Shown one piece after another: positions 9,795 to 17,948 of a DNA stretch of 64,000 nt. A program made the translations under genes and the position numbers. Origin of the DNA: JANPPS01 sp965246835 (GTDB lineage Bacteria > Pseudomonadota > Alphaproteobacteria > Acetobacterales > Acetobacteraceae); the NCBI GenBank assembly GCA_965246835.1, contig CBDFFQ010000001.1, positions 1,302,001-1,366,000 on the forward strand, read 5' to 3'. The first letter of the stretch is position 1. Each line of letters begins with the position of its first letter. The notes below the pieces were generated by a model. That model ran no database searches and was not told the origin of the DNA. It saw only the letters and a program-made list of their open reading frames with translations.

Positions 9795-11534
9795 TCAGAA
9801 CCGCGTCACGACGCGCCAATACAACGCGTCCGCCTTCAACGGCGACACCGCGGCCGAGCCGCTGCGCACCAGCCTTGTGTTCCGATGCACGCCTTCGAGG
9901 TCGAACTCTGTGAAGCGCGTCACATTCAACCGGAAGCCGAGCCCGATCGACGACAGCCGGGCATTGGCGTCCAGCTTCTGCCGCTCCCAGGTCTGGCCGT
10001 AATCGAAGAAGCCGTAATATTGCACAGCAATGGGGAATGACCGGCCGAACAGCGGCACGTCGTAGGAGGTGTTGAGCTGCAACTCCGCAGACAGCACCAG
10101 CGCATTGTCTCCGGTGACCTCCCCGGAATAGAATCCGCGGGTATAGTCCGGCCCGCCCAGGAAGAACTTTTCCGCAGGCGGCAGCACGTCCCCGCTCAGC
10201 TGCCCCAGCACCCGGCCGCGCAAGGCCACGCTGGCGGACTCCCAGGGCTGAAACAGCGTCTGCGTGCGCGAAGCGTCGATCGCGACCTTGGTGAAGTCGA
10301 ATTTCGCGCCGATCCGGCTGCCATCCGCGCCGCCATTGCTGTTGGCGCCGAACGCCGGCAGGCCCTGCGACAGCTTGACCGTCAGCGTGTTCACCGCCGG
10401 TCGCTCATCGCCGAGAAGCCCATCCTCCAGCGCGTAGTCCCCGCCCAGCCGCAACACGCGCAGCGAATCCCGGCCAGAACGGATCGAGCTGCCGCCCGGC
10501 CCGGTATTGGTGCGGATCTGCGTCTCCACGCCATCGAACGTGGCATTGAGGTTCAGCGTCGCCTGCCGCGAGCGGATCAACGGGTAGGTCGCGCTCACGC
10601 CGAACACCGTCGTGGTGCCGTGGTAGCCGATGTCGCGCAGGAAGCCGGCCGGATTGGCCTCGCCATAGCCGCCATACGCCTTCACGCGCAGGCCGGAGCC
10701 GCCGACGAAGAACTCGCTCGATCCCTGGCCGAAATCCTGCGTGTTGCCGCTGGTGTGATAGAGCGTGACCTGCGACCGCTCCCCGAACTGGGTGAAGCTG
10801 TTGAAATCCAGCACCGCCAGCCCCTGCTCGGTGCCCGTCAGGCGGAAGGCGCGGTTGTCGATCGTGAGCAACCCACCGACCGCCTTGCGGTCCACCTGCG
10901 CGACCAGCGTGAGGGCGCCGGGCTCGGCGGCGGAGGGTTGCAGCACGGCGCGCAGCGTGATCCCCGGCACGTCCTGCGCCAGCAGCAGCCAGCGCTCCAG
11001 CGTGCGCGTGTCGATCGGCCTGACCTCGGTCAGGTGATTGAGGAAGCGCAGCACCTGCGTGCCGGCCGGGCCGATATCGCCGTCGAGTTTAACGTCCGCA
11101 ATCCGGCCCTCGACCACTGCGAAGCGCAGTACGCCCTGCGAATCCAGCGTCGCGGTCACCGTGGTCAAGGCGAACCGGTCGGCGCGGTAAAGATTGAGGA
11201 TCGCGAGCCGCGCTGCCTCGATCCGCGCCAGCGGTACGGCCGGTCCCGTCAGCCCGGCCAGCTTCTCCCGCAGCACCGGGTCCGCATAGGCGGTGGCGCC
11301 CTCCAGCGTCACGGACCGAATACCGACATTGCCCGTGGCCGGCACCCCGCCCTGCACGGGGCCGAGCGGGAGGCTCGGTGCCACTTGTGGCGTAGGGGAC
11401 GGCAGCACGCGGGGGATCGGCGATCCCTGCGGCAGCGCCCCGCCCACCCCGGAGGCGGGCTGCGCCACGGCCGCCGTGGCAGCAAGCAACGAGGCCATCG
11501 CGGCACAGCAGGAGCGGATGGCATCCTCCATCAT
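9795..11534 (-). CDS. TpsB: ShlB/FhaC/HecB-family outer-membrane transporter
   Basis: 579 residues. An N-terminal signal peptide ends near AAVAQ (residue 25) and is followed by a Pro-rich linker (30-65). Two POTRA-like domains follow: about 72-145, starting VRSVTLEGATAY, and about 147-220 with the DVPGITLRAVLQPS stretch. From about 225 on it is a beta-barrel. The conserved loop-6 motif appears as YTRGFYSGE (about 464-472), and the protein ends in phenylalanine, the BAM recognition signature. Established role: TpsB proteins recognise the TPS domain of their partner and thread it across the outer membrane. The gene lies 54 bases upstream of tpsA on the same strand and the two should be cotranscribed. 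In FhaC-type members an N-terminal plug helix precedes the POTRAs; here that region is Pro-rich. Confidence 0.93.
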   Translation of the reverse strand: MMEDAIRSCCAAMASLLAATAAVAQPASGVGGALPQGSPIPRVLPSPTPQVAPSLPLGPVQGGVPATGNVGIRSVTLEGATAYADPVLREKLAGLTGPAVPLARIEAARLAILNLYRADRFALTTVTATLDSQGVLRFAVVEGRIADVKLDGDIGPAGTQVLRFLNHLTEVRPIDTRTLERWLLLAQDVPGITLRAVLQPSAAEPGALTLVAQVDRKAVGGLLTIDNRAFRLTGTEQGLAVLDFNSFTQFGERSQVTLYHTSGNTQDFGQGSSEFFVGGSGLRVKAYGGYGEANPAGFLRDIGYHGTTTVFGVSATYPLIRSRQATLNLNATFDGVETQIRTNTGPGGSSIRSGRDSLRVLRLGGDYALEDGLLGDERPAVNTLTVKLSQGLPAFGANSNGGADGSRIGAKFDFTKVAIDASRTQTLFQPWESASVALRGRVLGQLSGDVLPPAEKFFLGGPDYTRGFYSGEVTGDNALVLSAELQLNTSYDVPLFGRSFPIAVQYYGFFDYGQTWERQKLDANARLSSIGLGFRLNVTRFTEFDLEGVHRNTRLVRSGSAAVSPLKADALYWRVVTRF

Positions 11535-11588
11535 AACGTTCCAGTAACCCTAGGGCCGGACCGTTGCCTGATCAAAGCGAATCTTCAC

Positions 11589-13196
11589 CTATGTGTCGCG
11601 AAGGTCACGCCGCCGTATCTTCCCCGTCACTGTCGTCGGCAGGGCGTCGCGGAACACGATGGAGCGCGGGTATTCGTGCGGGGACAGGCGTGACTTGACG
11701 AAATCCTGGATGGCCGCCGCGAGCGCCGGGCCGGGTTCATGGCCCGGCGCCGGCACGACGAAGGCCCGCACCGCCTCCCCCCGCATCGCATCCGGCACGC
11801 CGATCACCGCCACCATGCCGACCGCGGGATGGCGCATCAGGCATTGCTCGATCTCATCCGGCCCGATGCGATAGCCGGCACTTGAGATCACGTCATCGTC
11901 GCGGCCCAGGAACCAGAGGAAGCCCTCGCCGTCGGCCCGCGCCATGTCCCCGGTGCGCAGGTAGCGGGCCCCGCCCGGTCCGATAACGAGCTTGCGGAAG
12001 GTCGCATCCGGATTGTTCCAGTATTTGAGAAACAATGCCGGGCTGTCGACCCGGACCGCGAGTTCCCCTTGCTCCCCGGGCGGCCGCTCCGCGCCATTTG
12101 GGTCCAGCACGCGCACGTCATGCCCGGGATAGGCGCGGCCCATGGCACCCTGCCGCGGCGGCAGCAGCGTGGCGCAGCCCCCCACGGTCAGGTTGGCCTC
12201 GGTCTGGCCGTAAAACTCGTTGATCACGCGGCCAAACGCCTCCTTCCCCCAGGCCAGCAGCTCGACGCCCAGGCGCTCTCCGCCGCTGCCGATGCTGCGC
12301 AGCGCAGCGCCATGGCGCCCCGGGTTCGGCACGGTGCGCATGAGCTTGAGAGCGGTGGGCGGCAGGAAGGCGTTGCGGATGCGATGCCGGGCCATGAGGG
12401 CGAACGCCTCGTCGGGATCGAACTTCTGGAAGCGGTGCGCCAGCACCGGGACGCCGTGGAACAGGCTGGGCAGCAGCACGTCCAGCAACCCGCCGGCCCA
12501 GGCCCAGTCCGCGGGCGTCCACATCCGGTCACCTGGTTGCGGGAACAGGTCATGCGGCAGCTCGACGCCCGGCAGCATGCCGAGCAGGACGCGGTGGGCG
12601 TGCAGCACGCCCTTGGGCTGCCCGGTGGTCCCCGAGGTATAGAGGATGAGCGCCGGATCATCGGCCGCGGTGTCGAGCACGTCGTGCTCGGGCGAGGCGC
12701 GGGCCAGCAGCGCATGAAGGTCGAGCGCGCCAGGGCCGGCGCCTTCGGTGCACAGCACCGTCTCGAGCGTTTGTGGCCGGATGCCGTCGAGCTTGGCCAG
12801 GCCTTCGTGGTTGGTGATCAACACGCGGGCGCCGCTGTCCCGCAGGCGGAACGCCAGCGCCTCCGGCCCGAACAGCGGGAACATCGGCAGCGCGATGGCG
12901 CCCATGCGGTAGGCGGCGATGTGCGCGGCCGCGGTCTCCACGCATTGCGGCAACAGGATCGCCACGCGGTCGCCGGGCCGGATGCCGTGGGCGATCAGCG
13001 TGTTGGCGAGCCGGCAGGCCATGTCCCGCAGCCCGGCGAAGCCGATGGCGCCGCCCTCCCACACCAGCGCCACCCGATCGGCGGCGGCGTGACGGTCGCA
13101 GATGGCGCGGGCGATGTTGAAGCGGGCCGGGATGGACCAGGCGAATGGCGCGCCGGGTCCCACACCCCAGCTTGCCGCGTAGGCCGATGCCGTCAT
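11589..13196 (-). CDS. AMP-forming acyl-CoA synthetase (medium-chain/aryl-type ANL enzyme)
   Basis: About 535 residues. It activates a carboxylic acid to its acyl-AMP and then the CoA thioester. ANL-family motifs occur in order: the P-loop YTSGTTGQPKG, the YGQTEAN adenine/acyl motif, the RTGD hinge aspartate followed by LGRDDDVISSAGYRIGP, and the catalytic lysine in GKIRRRDL near the C-terminus. The SAGYRIGP hinge and overall spacing resemble medium-chain acyl-CoA or aryl-CoA ligases more than long-chain FadD; the substrate is unknown. The start was placed at the ATG at 13196, with GGGAGG about six bases upstream; an upstream in-frame ATG at 13307 would add an Arg/Pro-rich leader with no homology value. 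The gene sits upstream of tpsB by 54 bases on the same strand but is probably functionally unrelated. Confidence 0.9.
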   Translation of the reverse strand: MTASAYAASWGVGPGAPFAWSIPARFNIARAICDRHAAADRVALVWEGGAIGFAGLRDMACRLANTLIAHGIRPGDRVAILLPQCVETAAAHIAAYRMGAIALPMFPLFGPEALAFRLRDSGARVLITNHEGLAKLDGIRPQTLETVLCTEGAGPGALDLHALLARASPEHDVLDTAADDPALILYTSGTTGQPKGVLHAHRVLLGMLPGVELPHDLFPQPGDRMWTPADWAWAGGLLDVLLPSLFHGVPVLAHRFQKFDPDEAFALMARHRIRNAFLPPTALKLMRTVPNPGRHGAALRSIGSGGERLGVELLAWGKEAFGRVINEFYGQTEANLTVGGCATLLPPRQGAMGRAYPGHDVRVLDPNGAERPPGEQGELAVRVDSPALFLKYWNNPDATFRKLVIGPGGARYLRTGDMARADGEGFLWFLGRDDDVISSAGYRIGPDEIEQCLMRHPAVGMVAVIGVPDAMRGEAVRAFVVPAPGHEPGPALAAAIQDFVKSRLSPHEYPRSIVFRDALPTTVTGKIRRRDLRDT

Positions 13197-13321
13197 GCGC
13201 TGCCTCCCTGGAAATGTTCGCCGGGTGGATGGCCGTAGGCAAGGGGGTGACCGGGGACACTCGACAGGCCGACGCCGCTTTGCCATTATGATATTGCAAC
13301 GAACCATTGGTGGAGGGCAGC

Positions 13322-13660
13322 GTGGCCTTGACCTCGTTTCTGTTCCGCGGCGTGCGGGAACTGGAGGCGTGCCTGATCAACGACCAGGCGCACATCCAGC
13401 GCGGCGCCCGGGGCGAGCATGTCCGCCTGATCCAGCGGGCATTGGTGCGGCTGGGCGAGAGCCAGGTCCCGCGGGCGGAATACGTGGATGGCGTCTATGG
13501 CCCCAGCACCGCCGCCTCCGTCCTGGCGTTCAAGAAGAAGCGCAACATCGTCAACCGCGCCTACCAGACCCAGGCCGACGACATCGTGGGCAAGATGACC
13601 ATCGCGGCATTGGACCGGGAGGTCTTGCTGGGCGAGACCCAGCCGCGCCTGAACAGATAG
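13322..13660 (+). CDS. Small peptidoglycan-binding (PG_binding_1-like) protein
   Basis: 112 residues from a GTG start. A GGAGGG ribosome site sits four bases upstream, which decides against the ATG at 13307. The middle carries the PG-binding fold signature: GARGEHVRLIQRALVRLG, then YVDGVYGPSTAASVLAFKKK, equivalent to the repeat G..V..LQ..L...G....DG.fG..T..Av..fQ. No signal peptide is apparent. It is followed after eight bases by the gene at 13669, and the two look like an operon transcribed divergently from the acyl-CoA ligase. Domains of this type bind peptidoglycan or serve as a docking module in toxins and secreted enzymes; here the partner is probably the next gene product. The role is inferred from the domain only. 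Confidence 0.75.
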   Translation: MALTSFLFRGVRELEACLINDQAHIQRGARGEHVRLIQRALVRLGESQVPRAEYVDGVYGPSTAASVLAFKKKRNIVNRAYQTQADDIVGKMTIAALDREVLLGETQPRLNR

Positions 13661-13668
13661 GGGCGGCC

Positions 13669-14367
13669 ATGGCACGCACGGTCCTGCTTTCGATCATGGA
13701 TGGCCAGTGGAACAAATGGGGCGACAACTTCGTCAAGCGCCAGCCCTTGGCCCGGACGCAGATGCTGATCGGCGCAAAGCCGACGGTGGACGAGGCCAAG
13801 GCGGCCCTGATCCGCGCCGTGACGGAGGCGGGCACGACGGGCACGGTCATCATCAGCGTCGGGCATGGCGTGGCCGTGGACGGTTCCACCATCGATGGCA
13901 TGGTGGAGCTGGCGCCCGGTGGCGTGATGCGGCTGGTCGGCCTCAATGGCTCGGTGCCGCCAGGCTTCGTCCGCGTGTTCTACGACAAGGCGCCGGACGG
14001 GCCGGGCCAGCAGTCGGATCTGGACTTCGATCTGAAGAACAACCCGAAGGCGACCCGTCTGGCGCATTGGAGGGTGTATCAGGAGATCGCCCAGGCATTT
14101 CGGACGACCAAGCCATACGAAGTCGTGCTGCTGACCTGCCGCATCGGCGGGGCGACCGAGTTCCTGCGCAAGATCGCGAATGACTGGGGCGTCGTGGTCC
14201 GCGCCTATAAGGTCAGGGTCGGGCTCGACACGAACTCGCCCCGGCCGCTCGTGTTCCTGGAGAACCGTCCCCCGCCCTATTCCACGGCTGCGGATACCGT
14301 CCTACATGAGGAGGAACTGCCGTTCGCACCAGCCGACACAATCCGGATCGGCCCGCCGCCGCCCTAG
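13669..14367 (+). CDS. Unrecognised protein with a possible clan-CD (caspase-like) His/Cys dyad
   Basis: 232 residues, starting at the ATG at 13669, eight bases after the peptidoglycan-binding gene. I do not recognise a named family. Two hydrophobic strands end in possible catalytic residues: VIISVGHG puts His66 before a glycine, and YEVVLLTC puts Cys157 at a strand end. This is the arrangement seen in clan-CD cysteine peptidases (caspases, gingipains, CHAT proteins), where a hydrophobic block precedes HG and another precedes the catalytic Cys. A helix (EFLRKIANDWG) and a strand (VVVRAYK) follow, as expected for an alternating alpha/beta fold. The tail is Pro-rich. No signal peptide or membrane segment is seen. 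The family assignment is inference, since two short motifs could arise by chance. The gene is followed immediately by a strong terminator, which closes the two-gene unit. Confidence 0.6.
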   Translation: MARTVLLSIMDGQWNKWGDNFVKRQPLARTQMLIGAKPTVDEAKAALIRAVTEAGTTGTVIISVGHGVAVDGSTIDGMVELAPGGVMRLVGLNGSVPPGFVRVFYDKAPDGPGQQSDLDFDLKNNPKATRLAHWRVYQEIAQAFRTTKPYEVVLLTCRIGGATEFLRKIANDWGVVVRAYKVRVGLDTNSPRPLVFLENRPPPYSTAADTVLHEEELPFAPADTIRIGPPPP

Positions 14368-14410
14368 AGCCCAATCCGACCGAGATGGGTCGGCTTGGGC
14401 TCCAGTTTTT
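14367..14410 (+). terminator. Rho-independent terminator of the two-gene unit
   Basis: A GC-rich hairpin with arms GAGCCCAA.CCGACC and GGTCGG.TTGGGCTC around a GAGATG loop is followed by a run of five T. It begins at the last base of the stop codon of the gene ending at 14367. Confidence 0.8.
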
Positions 14411-14420
14411 CAGGTTTGGC

Positions 14421-14466
14421 GAGCACTATTACCGTCCAGGCGATGCCGCCTGGTCGGCAAGTGCTC
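14421..14466. repeat. Imperfect inverted repeat upstream of the nitroreductase gene
   Basis: Outer arms GAGCACT and AGTGCTC and inner arms CCAGGCG and CGCCTGG form a second long hairpin directly after the terminator. It has no T-run. It could be a REP-like palindrome or an operator; nothing in the sequence decides. Confidence 0.4.
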
Positions 14467-14512
14467 TAGGAGGCCGCTTGCCGCCCCGCCGCGCCCGCGC
14501 CACCCTGGCGCC

Positions 14513-15193
14513 ATGACCATGGACCCCGCCGTCGAAGCCGCCCTCGCCACCCGCCGCAGCATCCGGGGCTTCACGCCGGAGCCCGTGCCGCCCGCCACGA
14601 TCGAGCACATCCTCACCCTCGCCAGCCGCGCGCCCAGCATGACCAACACGCAACCCTGGGGCGTCCATGTCGTGACCGGCCCGGCGCTCACCCGGCTCAC
14701 GGCGGAGATTCTGGCGGCGCATGAGGCCGGGCAAGCGCCGGAGATGGAATACCAATACTACCCGCCGGAATGGATCGAGCCCTTCCTGGGCCGCCGGCGG
14801 GAGGTCGGCTGGGCGCTCTATGGCCTGCTGGGCATCGGCCGCACCGACCGCGACAAGATGGCCCGGCAGCTCGGCCGCAACTACGCATTCTTCGGCGCAC
14901 CCGTCGGCCTGATCTTCACTATCGACCGGCGGTTGGGCCAAGGCAGTTGGCTCGATCTCGGCATGTTCATGCAGGGAGTCATGACCGCCGCGCGGGGCGC
15001 GGGGCTGGATACGTGTGCGCAGGCGGCATTTGCCCCGTTCCATGCCATCATCCGGCGGCAACTCGCGATCGCCCCCGAGCATATCGTCGTCTCCGGCATG
15101 GCGCTGGGCCATAGGGACCCGGAGGAGCCCGCGAACGCGCTCGTCACGACGCGGGTGCCGGCCCAGGACTTCACGACCATCCACACCGTCTAG
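14513..15193 (+). CDS. Nitroreductase-family FMN oxidoreductase
   Basis: 226 residues. The N-terminal ATRRSIRGFTPEPV is the FMN-phosphate binding signature of NfsB/nitroreductase proteins, followed by APSMTNTQPW, the usual N/Q-P-W substrate-pocket loop. The central LGMFMQGVMTAARGAGLDTCAQAAF segment and the C-terminal SGMALGHRDPEEPANAL complete the family pattern. Such enzymes are cytoplasmic dimers reducing nitro compounds, quinones or enones with NAD(P)H. The start is an ATG at 14513, with a second in-frame ATG at 14519. Its neighbours downstream, an EmrAB-like efflux pair 55 bases away on the same strand, suggest a shared xenobiotic-handling role. This is inference from context only. Confidence 0.9.
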   Translation: MTMDPAVEAALATRRSIRGFTPEPVPPATIEHILTLASRAPSMTNTQPWGVHVVTGPALTRLTAEILAAHEAGQAPEMEYQYYPPEWIEPFLGRRREVGWALYGLLGIGRTDRDKMARQLGRNYAFFGAPVGLIFTIDRRLGQGSWLDLGMFMQGVMTAARGAGLDTCAQAAFAPFHAIIRRQLAIAPEHIVVSGMALGHRDPEEPANALVTTRVPAQDFTTIHTV

Positions 15194-15248
15194 ACCTCTA
15201 GGGCTAGAGCACTAGGGAACCCTTGCGGTCCCCAAGGTTTGTTGCTGC

Positions 15249-16340
15249 ATGAGCGATGTAGCGCCCCCGGCCTCCCCCACCATCTGGGCGACCCTGGTCC
15301 GCGTGGCCGTGTTCGCGGCGGCCGCCGTGGTCGTGGTCACGGTGGTGACGCAATGGAACCGCTGGACCGGCCTGGCGGGGCGGCAGAGCACGGACGATGC
15401 GTTTCTGGCAGCGGACATCACCCCGCTGGCGGCGCGTGTGCCGGGCTATGTGCGCAGCGTGGCGGTGCAGGATTACCAGACCGTCCGGGCCGGCGCCGTG
15501 CTGGCCGAGATAGCGGATGACGACTACCGGGCGCAGCTCGCGCAGGCGGAGGCGACCGTCGCGGGCGGCAATGCCGCGCTGGCTGTCGTGCGGGCGCAAC
15601 GCGGGCTGCAGCAGGCCAACATTCAGGCGGCGGAGGCGGTGATCCAGGCGACCGAAGCGACGCTGGACCGCGCCCGGTCGGAGGCGCAACGGCAACGGGA
15701 CCTTCTGCGGACCGGGATCGCCGGCACCCGCCAGCTGGTGGAGCAGGCGGACGCGAACGAGAAGCTCGGCACCGCCACGCTCGCGCAGAACCGCGCCCAG
15801 CTCGCGGCGGCGCAGTGGCAGCTGGAGATCCTGGATGCGCAGGAGCAACAGGCGCTGGCGACGCTCGGGGCGCAGCGGGCGATGCTGGGGATCGCCACGC
15901 TCAACCTCGGCTACACCCGGATCACGGCGCCCGCGGACGGCATGGTCGGGCAGCGACAGGTGCGGGTCGGACAATACGTGGCGCCGGGGAGCCAGGTGAT
16001 GACGCTGGTGCCGCTGCCGAAGGTGTGGGTGGTCGCCAACTACAAGGAAACGCAGCTCACGCATCTGCAACTCGGACAGCCCGCCACCATCACGGTCGAT
16101 AGCTTCCCGGGGCACACGCTGAAGGGGCATGTGGACAGCTACGCCCCCGCCAGCGGCGCGCAATTCTCCCTGCTGCCGGCCGACAACGCCACGGGGAACT
16201 TCACCAAGGTGGTGCAGCGCATCTCGGTCAAGATCGTCCTCGATGATCCGGCTGGATTGCAGGACCGGTTGCGGCCCGGCATGTCCGTGGTCAGCACGAT
16301 CGACACCGCCGCCCCCGGCATCGCCACGACCAGCCCATGA
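15249..16340 (+). CDS. HlyD/EmrA-family membrane fusion protein
   Basis: 363 residues: one N-terminal membrane segment (about 13-35), then the periplasmic adaptor. The biotinyl-lipoyl-like halves are recognisable: DDAFLAADITPLAARVPGYV at the start and RITAPADGMVGQRQVRVGQYV after an Ala/Gln/Arg-rich helical hairpin (about 95-215). The beta-barrel follows with WVVANYKETQL and a membrane-proximal part ending KIVLDDP..LQDRLRPGMSV. In Gram-negative bacteria these proteins bridge an inner-membrane pump to an outer-membrane TolC channel; no TolC homologue is in the window. It overlaps the next gene by four bases (ATGA), so the two are translationally coupled. Confidence 0.93.
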   Translation: MSDVAPPASPTIWATLVRVAVFAAAAVVVVTVVTQWNRWTGLAGRQSTDDAFLAADITPLAARVPGYVRSVAVQDYQTVRAGAVLAEIADDDYRAQLAQAEATVAGGNAALAVVRAQRGLQQANIQAAEAVIQATEATLDRARSEAQRQRDLLRTGIAGTRQLVEQADANEKLGTATLAQNRAQLAAAQWQLEILDAQEQQALATLGAQRAMLGIATLNLGYTRITAPADGMVGQRQVRVGQYVAPGSQVMTLVPLPKVWVVANYKETQLTHLQLGQPATITVDSFPGHTLKGHVDSYAPASGAQFSLLPADNATGNFTKVVQRISVKIVLDDPAGLQDRLRPGMSVVSTIDTAAPGIATTSP

Positions 16341-17944
16341 GCGGCGCGGCCCCGCCGCTCGCGTCCACGTCCCAAGTGGCGGCCGCGTCCCGCCCGCCAT
16401 TGGCGATCCGGCCCTGGATCGGCATCGTCGCGGTGCTGCTGGGCGCTTGCATCGCCACCATCACCGGCCGGCTTTCGGCGTTCGGGATCAACGACATCCG
16501 CGGCGCGCTGCACGCGGGCGTGGACGAGGGGGCCTGGATTCTCACGGCGTCCACCGTGGCGCAGATGCTGATCGGGCCGGCCGCGGGATGGGCGGGCATG
16601 GTCTATGGTCCGCGCCGGGTGCTGTTCTGGACCTGTTTGCTGTTTGCCGCGGCGTCCACCGGGCTGCCGTTCGCGCGGGACCTGCCCAGCTTCCTGGTGC
16701 TGCAATTCGTGGCCGGACTTGGATCCGGCGCCTTCGTCCCGCTCACGATCAGCTTCGTCGTGCGCAACCTGCCGCCACGGCTCTGGGCTTACGGCATCGC
16801 CGCCTATGCACTCAATCTCGAGTTCTCGCTCCATGTCGCCGCCTCGCTGGAGGGGTGGTATATCGAGCATCTGTCCTGGCGGTGGATCTTCTGGCAGGGC
16901 GTGCCGCTGGCGCTGGCGATGGCCGTGTGCGTCTGGCGCGGGATCCCGCCGCAAGCGGTGGACCGGGCGCTGCGGGCACGGACGGACTGGTTTGGGATCG
17001 CCTTCCTGGGCGCCGGCCTGTCATTGATCTATGCGGCGCTGGACCAAGGCAACCGGCTCGACTGGCTGAGCTCCGGCCTGGTTGTGGGCCTGCTTGCGGG
17101 CGGGTCTATCCTGCTGACCGCGTTCTTCGTGCATGAGCGAAGTACGGCAAGCCCATGGCTCAACATCCGCGTCGCGACCACCGGGAACCTGCCGATCCTT
17201 ATGGTGCTGATCGCCGGGCTGCGGCTGCTGATCCTGTCCACGGCCTATGTGGTGCCCCAATTCCTGGGCACGGTGCAGGGATATCGCGCGCTGGAGACCG
17301 GGCGGGTCCTGATGTGGATCGCGATCCCGCAACTGGTGATCGCGCCGTTCGCCGGCTGGCTGCTGCGCCGGGTCGATGCGCGGTATGTGATCGCGACAGG
17401 GCTTTGCCTGGCGGGCGCCGCCTGCTGGATCGTGGCGCAGACCTTGACGCGGGAGTGGGGCACGGCGGAGTTCCTGCCCAGCCAGTTGATGCTGGCGATG
17501 GGCCAGAGCTTCGCCATGTCGGGCGTCGTATTCTTCGCCATCCTGAACCTCCGGCCGCAGGACGCGATCACGTTCGGCGCGCTGCTGCAGATCGCGCGGC
17601 TGTTCGGCGGCCAGCTCGGGACCGCGTTCATCACCACCTGGACCCGCGTGCGAGAGCAGGTTGCGTCCGCCGGCATCGGGCAGCATCTGCAATCCGGGGA
17701 TGCCGCCGTCGCCCAGCGATTACAGGAGTACGCCGCGTCTGTTCAGGGGCAATCGACGGGCCCGGCGCAGGCCGCCGCGCGGGCGACGGCGCTGCTCTCC
17801 GGCGCGGTCCGGACGCAGGCGAACGTGCAATCCTATATCGAGAGCTTCGCGATTTTGGCGGTGGTGGTGGCGTCGTTCCTGCTGCTGGTCGTCATCCTGC
17901 GTCCCGCACCACCCAACCCGGCGGCGCATACCTCCCGCCGCTGA
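16337..17944 (+). CDS. MFS drug transporter, DHA2 (EmrB-like) family
   Basis: 535 residues with about 14 hydrophobic segments, the 14-TM drug:H+ antiporter pattern. The N-terminal half includes DEGAWILTASTVAQMLIGPAAGW, which matches the conserved TM2 region of EmrB proteins, and GPRRVLF in loop 2-3. A DHA2-typical last helix pair ends LLLVVILRP. The gene overlaps the membrane fusion protein gene by four bases; with it this should form a tripartite exporter of hydrophobic compounds. The stop is four bases from the stop of the convergent 2OG oxygenase gene. Confidence 0.93.
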   Translation: MSGAAPPLASTSQVAAASRPPLAIRPWIGIVAVLLGACIATITGRLSAFGINDIRGALHAGVDEGAWILTASTVAQMLIGPAAGWAGMVYGPRRVLFWTCLLFAAASTGLPFARDLPSFLVLQFVAGLGSGAFVPLTISFVVRNLPPRLWAYGIAAYALNLEFSLHVAASLEGWYIEHLSWRWIFWQGVPLALAMAVCVWRGIPPQAVDRALRARTDWFGIAFLGAGLSLIYAALDQGNRLDWLSSGLVVGLLAGGSILLTAFFVHERSTASPWLNIRVATTGNLPILMVLIAGLRLLILSTAYVVPQFLGTVQGYRALETGRVLMWIAIPQLVIAPFAGWLLRRVDARYVIATGLCLAGAACWIVAQTLTREWGTAEFLPSQLMLAMGQSFAMSGVVFFAILNLRPQDAITFGALLQIARLFGGQLGTAFITTWTRVREQVASAGIGQHLQSGDAAVAQRLQEYAASVQGQSTGPAQAAARATALLSGAVRTQANVQSYIESFAILAVVVASFLLLVVILRPAPPNPAAHTSRR

Positions 17945-17948
17945 GGGG

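Noticed and set aside
8497..9819. Second minus-strand frame over the N-terminus of tpsA
   Set aside because: It is a shifted frame of the exoprotein; only the other frame has the signal peptide and TPS domain.
15194..15248. Short inverted repeat around AACCCTTG and CCAAGGTT before the efflux operon
   Set aside because: The arms are imperfect and no regulator gene is nearby.
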